A stretch of DNA of 64,000 nt from Alitta virens (Eukaryota; Annelida; Polychaeta; Phyllodocida; Nereididae): contig OW028574.1 in assembly GCA_932294295.1 (NCBI GenBank), positions 26,606,145 to 26,670,144 of the forward strand, written 5' to 3'. Shown here piece by piece: positions 1-10,420 of this stretch; the stretch's first letter is position 1; every line of letters starts with the position of its first letter. A program made the position numbers and the translations under genes. The notes beneath the pieces are model-generated. The model was not told where the DNA came from and ran no database searches. It saw only the letters and a program-made list of their open reading frames with translations.

Positions 1-2065
1 CAGCTTAATGTTGTTGACAGCCTAATTTTGTTGACAGCTTAATGTTGACAGCTTAATGTTGACAGCTTAATGTTGACAGCTTAATGTTGACAGCTTAATG
101 TTGACAGCTTAATGTTGACAGCTTAATGTTGACAGCGTAATGTTGACAGCTTAATGTTGACAGCTTAATGTTGTTAACTGTTAACGTTGTGAACTGCTAA
201 TGTTGCCAGCTTATTGTTGTTGACAGCTTAATGTTGTTGATAGCTTAATGTTGACAGCTTAATGTTGTTGACAGCTTAATTTTGTTGACAGCTTAATGTT
301 GACAGCTTAATGTTGACAGCTTAATGTTGACAGCTTAATGTTGACAGCTTAATGTTGACAGCTTAATGTTGACAGCTTAATGTTGACAGCCTAATGTTGA
401 CAGCTAAATGTTGACAGCTAAATGTTGACAGCTTAATGTTGACAGCTTAATGTTAACAGCTTAATGTTGACAGCTTAATGTTGACAGCTTTATGTTGACA
501 GCTTAATGTTGACAGCTTAATGTTGACAGCTTAATGTTGACAGCCAAAAGTTGACAGCCTAATGTTGACAGCTTAATGTTGTTGACGGTTAATTTTGACA
601 GCTTAATGTTGTTGACAGCTTAATGTTGTTGCCAGCTTAATGTTGTTGACAGCTTAATGTTGACAGCCTAATATTGTTGACAGTTACTTTTGACAGCTTA
701 ATGTTGTTGACAGCTTAATGTTGTTGACAGCTTAATGTTGACAGCTTAATGTTGACACCTTAATGTTGACAGCTTAATGTTGACAGCTTGATGTTGACAG
801 CCTAAAGTTGACAGCCTAATGTTGACAGCTTAATGTTGTTGACGGTTAATTTTGACAGCTTAATGTTGTTGACAGCTTAATGTTGTTGCCAGCTTAATGT
901 TGTTGACAGCTTAATGTTGACAGCCTAATATTGTTGACAGTTAATTTTGACAGCTTAATGTTGTTGATAGCTTAATGTTGTTGACAGCTTAATGTTGTTG
1001 ACAGCTTAATGTTGACAGCTTAATGTTGACAGCTTAATGTTGACAGCTTAATGTTGACAGCTTAATGTTGACAGCTTAATGTTGACAGCTTAATGTTGAC
1101 AGCTTAATGTTGTTAACTGTTAACGTTGTGAACTGCTAATGTTGCCAGCTTATTGTTGTTGACAGCTTAATGTTGTTGATAGCTTAATGTTGACAGCTTA
1201 ATGTTGTTGACAGCTTAATTTTGTTGACAGCTTAATGTTGACAGCTTAATGTTGACAGCTTAATGTTGACAGCTTAATGTTGACAGCTTAATGTTGACAG
1301 CTTAATGTTGTCAGCTTAATGTTGACAGCTTAATGTTGACAGCTTAATGTTGACAGCTTAATGTTGACAGCTAAATGTTGACAGCTAAATGTTGACAGCT
1401 AAATGTTGACAGCTTAATGTTAACAGCTTAATGTTAACAGCTTAATGTTGACAGCTTTATGTTGACAGCTTAATGTTGACAGCTTAATGTTGACAGCTTA
1501 ATGTTGACAGCCTAAAGTTGACAGCCTAATGTTGACAGCTTAATGTTGTTGACGGTTAATTTTGACAGCTTAATGTTGTTGACAGCTTAATGTTGTTGCC
1601 AGCTTAATGTTGTTGACAGCTTAATGTTGACAGCCTAATATTGTTGACAGTTACTTTTGACAGCTTAATGTTGTTGACAGCTTAATGTTGTTGACAGCTT
1701 AATGTTGACAGCTTAATGTTGACACCTTAATGTTGACAGCTTAATGTTGACAGCTTGATGTTGACAGCCTAAAGTTGACAGCCTAATGTTGACAGCTTAA
1801 TGTTGTTGACGGATAATTTTGACAGCTTAATGTTGTTGACAGCTTAATGTTGTTGCCAGCTTAATGTTGTTGACAGCTTAATGTTGACAGCCTAATATTG
1901 TTGACAGTTAATTTTGACAGCTTAATGTTGTTGATAGCTTAATGTTGTTGACAGCTTAATGTTGTTGACAGCTTAATGTTGTTGACAGCTTAATGTTGAC
2001 AGCTTAATGTTGACAGCTTAATGTTGACAGCTTAATGTTGACAGCTTAATGTTGACAGCTTAATG
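1..2065 (+). repeat. D domain, tandem doublet (about 0.95 kb each)
   Basis: Mostly 14-mers and 17-mers. Two successive copies share the same order of marker units: a 16-mer pair with the private variants TTAACG and GTGAACTGCTAATG (171-202 and 1110-1141, offset 939), CTAAATG units, a CTTTATG unit, CCTAAAG (CCAAAAG in copy 1), GACGG at 584 and 1551, a GTTACTTTTGAC unit, and a second GACGG at 841 and 1808 (offset 967; the copy at 1808 reads GGATAA). In both copies the GACGG pair is 257 bp apart. Here GACGGTTAATTTT is followed by GACAGC, not GACAAC, which distinguishes D domains from cassettes. The difference between offsets 939 and 967 is 28 bp, two whole 14-mers. One CAGCGTAATG unit near 133-142 is private. 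Confidence 0.85.
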
Positions 2066-3250
2066 TTGTTGACAGCCTAATTTTGTTGACAGCTTAATGT
2101 TGACAGCTTAATGTTGACAGCTTAATGTTGACAGCTTAATGTTGACAGCTTAATGTTGACAGCTTAATGTTGACAGCTTAATGTTGACAGCTTAATGTTG
2201 ACAGCTTAATGTTGACAGCTTAATGTTGTTAACTGTTAACGTTGTGAACTGCTAATGTTGCCAGCTTATTGTTGTTGACAGCTTAATGTTGTTGATAGCT
2301 TAATGTTGACAGCTTAATGTTGTTGACAGCTTAATTTTGTTGACAGTTTAATGTTGACAGCTTAATGTTGACAGCTTAATGTTGACAGCTTAATGTTGAC
2401 AGCTTAATGTTGACAGCTTAATGTTGACAGCTTAATGTTGACAGCTTAATGTTGACAGCCTAATGTTGACAGCTAAATGTTGACAGCTAAATGTTGACAG
2501 CTTAATGTTGACAGCTTAATGTTAACAGCTTAATGTTGACAGCTTAATGTTGACAGCTTTATGTTGACAGCTTAATGTTGACAGCTTAATGTTGACAGCT
2601 TAATGTTGACAGCCTAAAGTTGACAGCCTAATGTTGACAGCTTAATGTTGTTGACAGTTAATTTTGACAGCTTAATGTTGTTGACAGCTTAATGTTGTTG
2701 CCAGCTTAATGTTGTTGACAGCTTAATGTTGACAGCCTAATATTGTTGACAGTTACTTTTGACAGCTTAATGTTGTTGACAGCTTAATGTTGTTGACAGC
2801 TTAATGTTGACAGCTTAATGTTGACACCTTAATGTTGACAGCTTAATGTTGACAGCTTGATGTTGACAGCCTAAAGTTGACAGCCTAATGTTGACAGCTT
2901 AATGTTGTTGACGGTTAATTTTGACAGCTTAATGTTGTTGACAGCTTAATGTTGTTGCCAGCTTAATGTTGTTGACAGCTTAATGTTGACAGCCTAATAT
3001 TGTTGACAGTTAATTTTGACAGCTTAATGTTGTTGATAGCTTAATGTTGTTGACAGCTTAATGTTGTTGACAGCTTAATGTTGTTGACAGCTTAATGTTG
3101 ACAGCTTAATGTTGACAGCTTAATGTTGACAGCTTAATGTTGACAGCTTAATGTTGACAGCTTAATGTTGACAGCTTAATGTTGACATCTTAATGTTGAC
3201 AGCTTAATGTTGACAGCTTAATGTTGACAGCTTAATGTTGACAGCTTAAT
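2066..3250 (+). repeat. D domain copy 3
   Basis: Opens with the marker GACAGCCTAATTTTG at 2071 (also at 16 in copy 1). Contains the 16-mer pair 2226-2257 with the same private variants as copies 1 and 2, CTAAATG units after 2459, a first element mutated from GACGG to GACAG near 2652, an intact GACGG at 2910, and an ACATCT unit at 3185. It ends at the first GGTGAC unit (3251). It is the partner of 7522-8706 at an offset of exactly 5,456 bp for every marker I compared (2071/7527, 2226/7682, 2459/7915, 3185/8641). Confidence 0.85.
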
Positions 3251-4670
3251 GGTGACAGCTTAATGTTGTTGATAGCTTAATGTTGTTGATAGCTTAATGT
3301 TGACAGCATAATGTTGTTGACAGCTTAATGTTGTTGATAGCTTAATGTTGTTGATAGCTTAATGTTGACAGCTTAATGTTGACAGCTTAATGTTGTTGAC
3401 AGCTTAATGTTGACAGCTTAATGTTGACAGCTTAATGTTGACAGCTTAATGTTGACAGCTTAATGTTGACAGCTTAATGTTGACAGCTTACTGTTGACAG
3501 CTTATTGTTGACAGCTTAATGTTGACAGCTTAGTGTTGACAGCCTAATGTTGACAGCCTAATGTTGACAGCTTAATGTTGACAGCTTAATGTTGACAGCT
3601 TAATGTTGACAGCTTAATGCTGACAGCTTAATGTTGACAGCCTATTGTTGACAGCTTAATGTTGTTGAAAGCTTAATGTTGACAGCTTAATGTTGACAGC
3701 TTAATGTTGACAGCTTAATGTTGTTAACTGTTAATGTTGTTAACTGTTAATGTTGTTAACTGTTAATGTTGTTAGCTGTTAATGTTGTAAACTGTTAATG
3801 TTGTTAACTGTTAATGTTGTTAACTGTTAATGCTGTTAACTGTTAATGCTGTTAACTGTTAATGTTGCCAGCTTAATGTTGTTGCCAGCTTAATGTTGTT
3901 GACAGCTTAATGTTGACAGCCTAATGTTGTTGACGGTTAATTTTGACAACTTAATTTTCACAACTTAATGTTGACAGCTCAATGTTGACAGCTTAATGTT
4001 GTTGACAGCTTAATGTTGTTGATAGCTTAATGTTGTTGATAGCTTAATGTTGACAGCTTAATGTTGACTGCTTAATGTTGACAGCTTAATGTTGACAGCT
4101 TATTGTTGACAGCTTATTGTTGACAGCTTAATGTTGACAGCTTAATGTTGACAGCTTAATGTTGTTAACTGTTAATGTTGTTAACTGTTGATGTTGTTAA
4201 CTGTTAATGTTGTTAACTGTTAATGTTGTTAACTGTTAATATTGTAAACTGTTAATGTTGTTAACTGCTAATGTTGTTAACTGTTAATGTTGTTAACTGT
4301 TAATGTTGTTAACTGTTAATGTTGTTAACTGTTAATGTTGCCAGCTTAATGTTGTTGCCAGCTTAATGTTGTTGACAGCTCAATGTTGACAGCTTAATGT
4401 TGTTGACAGCTTAATGTTGTTGATAGCTTAATGTTGTTGATAGCTTAATGTTGACAGCTTAATGTTGACAGCTTAATGTTGTTGACAGCTTAATGTTGAC
4501 AGCTTAATGTTGACAGCTTAATGTTGACAGCTTAATGTTGACAGCTTATTGTTGACAGCTTAATGTTGACAGCTTAATGTTGACAGCTTAATGTTGACAG
4601 CTTAATGTTGACAGCTTAATGTTGACAGCTTAATGTTGACAGCTTAATGTTGACAGCTTAATGTTGACAG
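3251..4670 (+). repeat. Short two-block cassette, copy 1
   Basis: The first cassette with large 16-mer blocks: 3721-3864 (9 units, including a GTTAGCTG variant and two CTGTTAAC units) and 4162-4337 (11 units). GACGG lies between them at 3932. Order: GGTGAC at 3251, GATAGC 17-mers, a GCATAATG unit, 14-mers with TTACTG, TTATTG and TTAGTG variants, a GTTGAAAGC unit at 3661, the first 16-mer block, GCCAGC pair, GACGG element, TCAATG unit, GATAGC pair, second 16-mer block, GCCAGC pair. One private variant, CTGTTGATG, sits near 4190. Repeated at +2,156 bp (5407-6798) and +5,456 bp (8707-10098). Confidence 0.85.
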
Positions 4671-5406
4671 CCTAATGTTGACAGCTAAATGTTGACAGCT
4701 AAATGTTGACAGCTTAATGTTGACAGCTTAATGTTAACAGCTTAATGTTGACAGCTTAATGTTGACAGCTTTATGTTGACAGCTTAATGTTGACAGCTTA
4801 ATGTTGTTGACAGTTAATTTTGACAGCTTAATGTTGTTGACAGCTTAATGTTGTTGCCAGCTTAATGTTGTTGACAGCTTAATGTTGACAGCCTAATATT
4901 GTTGACAGTTACTTTTGACAGCTTAATGTTGTTGACAGCTTAATGTTGTTGACAGCTTAATGTTGACAGCTTAATGTTGACACCTTAATGTTGACAGCTT
5001 AATGTTGACAGCTTGATGTTGACAGCCTAAAGTTGACAGCCTAATGTTGACAGCTTAATGTTGTTGACGGTTAATTTTGACAGCTTAATGTTGTTGACAG
5101 CTTAATGTTGTTGCCAGCTTAATGTTGTTGACAGCTTAATGTTGACAGCCTAATATTGTTGACAGTTAATTTTGACAGCTTAATGTTGTTGATAGCTTAA
5201 TGTTGTTGACAGCTTAATGTTGTTGACAGCTTAATGTTGTTGACAGCTTAATGTTGACAGCTTAATGTTGACAGCTTAATGTTGACAGCTTAATGTTGAC
5301 AGCTTAATGTTGACAGCTTAATGTTGACAGCTTAATGTTGACATCTTAATGTTGACAGCTTAATGTTGACAGCTTAATGTTGACAGCTTAATGTTGACAG
5401 CTTAAT
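4671..5406 (+). repeat. D domain, partial, with a 56-bp internal deletion
   Basis: Right half of a D domain: CCTAATG then two CTAAATG units, CTTTATG, a GACAG version of the element near 4806, GACGG at 5066, ACATCT at 5341. The distance from CCTAATG to ACATCT is 670 bp, against 726 bp in the copies at 2459-3185 and 7915-8641. The missing 56 bp equals four 14-mers and removes the CCTAAAG group just before the first element. From about 4790 the sequence runs with the copy at +3,300 bp. Confidence 0.82.
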
Positions 5407-6798
5407 GGTGACAGCTTAATGTTGTTGATAGCTTAATGTTGTTGATAGCTTAATGTTGACAGCATAATGTTGTTGACAGCTTAATGTTGTTGATAGCTTA
5501 ATGTTGTTGATAGCTTAATGTTGACAGCTTAATGTTGACAGCTTAATGTTGTTGACAGCTTAATGTTGACAGCTTAATGTTGACAGCTTAATGTTGACAG
5601 CTTAATGTTGACAGCTTAATGTTGACAGCTTAATGTTGACAGCTTACTGTTGACAGCTTATTGTTGACAGCTTAATGTTGACAGCTTAGTGTTGACAGCC
5701 TAATGTTGACAGCCTAATGTTGACAGCTTAATGTTGACAGCTTAATGTTGACAGCTTAATGTTGACAGCTTAATGCTGACAGCTTAATGTTGACAGCCTA
5801 TTGTTGACAGCTTAATGTTGTTGAAAGCTTAATGTTGACAGCTTAATGTTGACAGCTTAATGTTGACAGCTTAATGTTGTTAACTGTTAATGTTGTTAAC
5901 TGTTAATGTTGTTAACTGTTAATGTTGTTAGCTGTTAATGTTGTAAACTGTTAATGTTGTTAACTGTTAATGTTGTTAACTGTTAATGCTGTTAACTGTT
6001 AATGCTGTTAACTGTTAATGTTGCCAGCTTAATGTTGTTGCCAGCTTAATGTTGTTGACAGCTTAATGTTGACAGCCTAATGTTGTTGACGGTTAATTTT
6101 GACAACTTAATTTTCACAACTTAATGTTGACAGCTCAATGTTGACAGCTTAATGTTGTTGACAGCTTAATGTTGTTGATAGCTTAATGTTGTTGATAGCT
6201 TAATGTTGACAGCTTAATGTTGACTGCTTAATGTTGACAGCTTAATGTTGACAGCTTATTGTTGACAGCTTATTGTTGACAGCTTAATGTTGACAGCTTA
6301 ATGTTGACAGCTTAATGTTGTTAACTGTTAATGTTGTTAACTGTTAATGTTGTTAACTGTTAATGTTGTTAACTGTTAATGTTGTTAACTGTTAATATTG
6401 TAAACTGTTAATGTTGTTAACTGCTAATGTTGTTAACTGTTAATGTTGTTAACTGTTAATGTTGTTAACTGTTAATGTTGTTAACTGTTAATGTTGCCAG
6501 CTTAATGTTGTTGCCAGCTTAATGTTGTTGACAGCTCAATGTTGACAGCTTAATGTTGTTGACAGCTTAATGTTGTTGATAGCTTAATGTTGTTGATAGC
6601 TTAATGTTGACAGCTTAATGTTGACAGCTTAATGTTGTTGACAGCTTAATGTTGACAGCTTAATGTTGACAGCTTAATGTTGACAGCTTAATGTTGACAG
6701 CTTATTGTTGACAGCTTAATGTTGACAGCTTAATGTTGACAGCTTAATGTTGACAGCTTAATGTTGACAGCTTAATGTTGACAGCTTAATGTTGACAG
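5407..6798 (+). repeat. Short two-block cassette, copy 2
   Basis: Same order as the copy at 3251 with offset 2,156. 16-mer blocks at 5877-6020 (9 units) and 6318-6493 (11 units), GACGG at 6088, GTTGAAAGC near 5817. Compared line by line with 8707-10080 (offset 3,300) I found a single difference: C at 6424 against T at 9724. The 14-mer run after the last TTATTG unit is 98 bp here and at 10001, against 126 bp at 4545, so copies 2 and 3 are the closer pair in that stretch. Confidence 0.87.
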
Positions 6799-7521
6799 CC
6801 TAATGTTGACAGCTAAATGTTGACAGCTAAATGTTGACAGCTTAATGTTGACAGCTTAATGTTAACAGCTTAATGTTGACAGCTTAATGTTGACAGCTTT
6901 ATGTTGACAGCTTAATGTTGACAGCTTAATGTTGACAGCTTAATGTTGACAGCCTAAAGTTGACAGCCTAATGTTGACAGCTTAATGTTGTTGACGGTTA
7001 ATTTTGACAGCTTAATGTTGTTGACAGCTTAATGTTGTTGCCAGCTTAATGTTGTTGACAGCTTAATGTTGACAGCCTAATATTGTTGACAGTTACTTTT
7101 GACAGCTTAATGTTGTTGACAGCTTAATGTTGTTGACAGCTTAATGTTGACAGCTTAATGTTGACACCTTAATGTTGACAGCTTAATGTTGACAGCTTGA
7201 TGTTGACAGCCTAAAGTTGACAGCCTAATGTTGACAGCTTAATGTTGTTGACGGTTAATTTTGACAGCTTAATGTTGTTGACAGCTTAATGTTGTTGCCA
7301 GCTTAATGTTGTTGACAGCTTAATGTTGACAGCCTAATATTGTTGACAGTTAATTTTGACAGCTTAATGTTGTTGATAGCTTAATGTTGTTGACAGCTTA
7401 ATGTTGTTGACAGCTTAATGTTGTTGACAGCTTAATGTTGACAGCTTAATGTTGACAGCTTAATGTTGACAGCTTAATGTTGACAGCTTAATGTTGACAG
7501 CTTAATGTTGACAGCTTAATG
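6799..7521 (+). repeat. D domain, partial (right half)
   Basis: Starts with CCTAATG and two CTAAATG units, then CTTTATG, CCTAAAG, GACGG at 6993, a GTTACTTTTGAC unit, TTGATG and CCTAAAG units, GACGG at 7240, a GATAGC 17-mer and a run of 14-mers up to the next CCTAATTTTG marker. The GACGG spacing is 247 bp, close to the usual 257. Unlike the copy at 4671 it keeps the CCTAAAG group before the first GACGG. Confidence 0.8.
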
Positions 7522-8706
7522 TTGTTGACAGCCTAATTTTGTTGACAGCTTAATGTTGACAGCTTAATGTTGACAGCTTAATGTTGACAGCTTAATGTTG
7601 ACAGCTTAATGTTGACAGCTTAATGTTGACAGCTTAATGTTGACAGCTTAATGTTGACAGCTTAATGTTGACAGCTTAATGTTGTTAACTGTTAACGTTG
7701 TGAACTGCTAATGTTGCCAGCTTATTGTTGTTGACAGCTTAATGTTGTTGATAGCTTAATGTTGACAGCTTAATGTTGTTGACAGCTTAATTTTGTTGAC
7801 AGCTTAATGTTGACAGCTTAATGTTGACAGCTTAATGTTGACAGCTTAATGTTGACAGCTTAATGTTGACAGCTTAATGTTGACAGCTTAATGTTGACAG
7901 CTTAATGTTGACAGCCTAATGTTGACAGCTAAATGTTGACAGCTAAATGTTGACAGCTTAATGTTGACAGCTTAATGTTAACAGCTTAATGTTGACAGCT
8001 TAATGTTGACAGCTTTATGTTGACAGCTTAATGTTGACAGCTTAATGTTGACAGCTTAATGTTGACAGCCTAAAGTTGACAGCCTAATGTTGACAGCTTA
8101 ATGTTGTTGACAGTTAATTTTGACAGCTTAATGTTGTTGACAGCTTAATGTTGTTGCCAGCTTAATGTTGTTGACAGCTTAATGTTGACAGCCTAATATT
8201 GTTGACAGTTACTTTTGACAGCTTAATGTTGTTGACAGCTTAATGTTGTTGACAGCTTAATGTTGACAGCTTAATGTTGACACCTTAATGTTGACAGCTT
8301 AATGTTGACAGCTTGATGTTGACAGCCTAAAGTTGACAGCCTAATGTTGACAGCTTAATGTTGTTGACGGTTAATTTTGACAGCTTAATGTTGTTGACAG
8401 CTTAATGTTGTTGCCAGCTTAATGTTGTTGACAGCTTAATGTTGACAGCCTAATATTGTTGACAGTTAATTTTGACAGCTTAATGTTGTTGATAGCTTAA
8501 TGTTGTTGACAGCTTAATGTTGTTGACAGCTTAATGTTGTTGACAGCTTAATGTTGACAGCTTAATGTTGACAGCTTAATGTTGACAGCTTAATGTTGAC
8601 AGCTTAATGTTGACAGCTTAATGTTGACAGCTTAATGTTGACATCTTAATGTTGACAGCTTAATGTTGACAGCTTAATGTTGACAGCTTAATGTTGACAG
8701 CTTAAT
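7522..8706 (+). repeat. D domain copy, 5,456-bp partner of 2066-3250
   Basis: Opens with GACAGCCTAATTTTG at 7527 and has the variant 16-mer pair 7682-7713. CTAAATG units follow 7915, the first element is mutated to GACAG near 8106 as in the partner, GACGG is at 8366 and ACATCT at 8641. The shared GACAG mutation and constant offset show that 2066-4.6 kb and 7522-10.0 kb descend from one segment. Ends at the GGTGAC unit at 8707. Confidence 0.87.
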
Positions 8707-10098
8707 GGTGACAGCTTAATGTTGTTGATAGCTTAATGTTGTTGATAGCTTAATGTTGACAGCATAATGTTGTTGACAGCTTAATGTTGTTGATAGCTTA
8801 ATGTTGTTGATAGCTTAATGTTGACAGCTTAATGTTGACAGCTTAATGTTGTTGACAGCTTAATGTTGACAGCTTAATGTTGACAGCTTAATGTTGACAG
8901 CTTAATGTTGACAGCTTAATGTTGACAGCTTAATGTTGACAGCTTACTGTTGACAGCTTATTGTTGACAGCTTAATGTTGACAGCTTAGTGTTGACAGCC
9001 TAATGTTGACAGCCTAATGTTGACAGCTTAATGTTGACAGCTTAATGTTGACAGCTTAATGTTGACAGCTTAATGCTGACAGCTTAATGTTGACAGCCTA
9101 TTGTTGACAGCTTAATGTTGTTGAAAGCTTAATGTTGACAGCTTAATGTTGACAGCTTAATGTTGACAGCTTAATGTTGTTAACTGTTAATGTTGTTAAC
9201 TGTTAATGTTGTTAACTGTTAATGTTGTTAGCTGTTAATGTTGTAAACTGTTAATGTTGTTAACTGTTAATGTTGTTAACTGTTAATGCTGTTAACTGTT
9301 AATGCTGTTAACTGTTAATGTTGCCAGCTTAATGTTGTTGCCAGCTTAATGTTGTTGACAGCTTAATGTTGACAGCCTAATGTTGTTGACGGTTAATTTT
9401 GACAACTTAATTTTCACAACTTAATGTTGACAGCTCAATGTTGACAGCTTAATGTTGTTGACAGCTTAATGTTGTTGATAGCTTAATGTTGTTGATAGCT
9501 TAATGTTGACAGCTTAATGTTGACTGCTTAATGTTGACAGCTTAATGTTGACAGCTTATTGTTGACAGCTTATTGTTGACAGCTTAATGTTGACAGCTTA
9601 ATGTTGACAGCTTAATGTTGTTAACTGTTAATGTTGTTAACTGTTAATGTTGTTAACTGTTAATGTTGTTAACTGTTAATGTTGTTAACTGTTAATATTG
9701 TAAACTGTTAATGTTGTTAACTGTTAATGTTGTTAACTGTTAATGTTGTTAACTGTTAATGTTGTTAACTGTTAATGTTGTTAACTGTTAATGTTGCCAG
9801 CTTAATGTTGTTGCCAGCTTAATGTTGTTGACAGCTCAATGTTGACAGCTTAATGTTGTTGACAGCTTAATGTTGTTGATAGCTTAATGTTGTTGATAGC
9901 TTAATGTTGACAGCTTAATGTTGACAGCTTAATGTTGTTGACAGCTTAATGTTGACAGCTTAATGTTGACAGCTTAATGTTGACAGCTTAATGTTGACAG
10001 CTTATTGTTGACAGCTTAATGTTGACAGCTTAATGTTGACAGCTTAATGTTGACAGCTTAATGTTGACAGCTTAATGTTGACAGCTTAATGTTGACAG
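8707..10098 (+). repeat. Short two-block cassette, copy 3
   Basis: 16-mer blocks 9177-9320 (9 units) and 9618-9793 (11 units), GACGG at 9388, GTTGAAAGC at 9117. Same marker order as 3251-4670 and 5407-6798. Similarity to the 5407 copy stops at about 10,099, where this copy reads CCTAAAG and the other reads CCTAATG, marking a duplication breakpoint. The next sequence is a D-domain fragment. Confidence 0.86.
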
Positions 10099-10420
10099 CC
10101 TAAAGTTGACAGCCTAATGTTGACAGCTTAATGTTGTTGACGGTTAATTTTGACAGCTTAATGTTGTTGACAGCTTAATGTTGTTGCCAGCTTAATGTTG
10201 TTGACAGCTTAATGTTGACAGCCTAATATTGTTGACAGTTAATTTTGACAGCTTAATGTTGTTGACAGCTTAATGTTGTTGACAGCTTAATGTTGACAGC
10301 CTAAAGTTGACAGCCTAATGTTGACAGCTTAATGTTGTTGCCAGCTTAATGTTGTTGACAGCTTAATGTTGACAGCCTAATATTGTTGACAGTTAATTTT
10401 GACAGCTTAATGTTGACAGC
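10099..10420 (+). repeat. Rearranged D-domain fragment
   Basis: About 320 bp of D-type units: CCTAAAG, GACGG at 10139 followed by GACAGC, a GCCAGC 17-mer, CCTAATATTG, then a second CCTAAAG group and a second CCTAATATTG close by. It lacks the CTAAATG and GTTACTTTTGAC units and its second element has no GACGG, so it is a shortened, internally duplicated D domain. It joins directly to cassette sequence with TTATTG and TTAGTG units. Confidence 0.75.
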
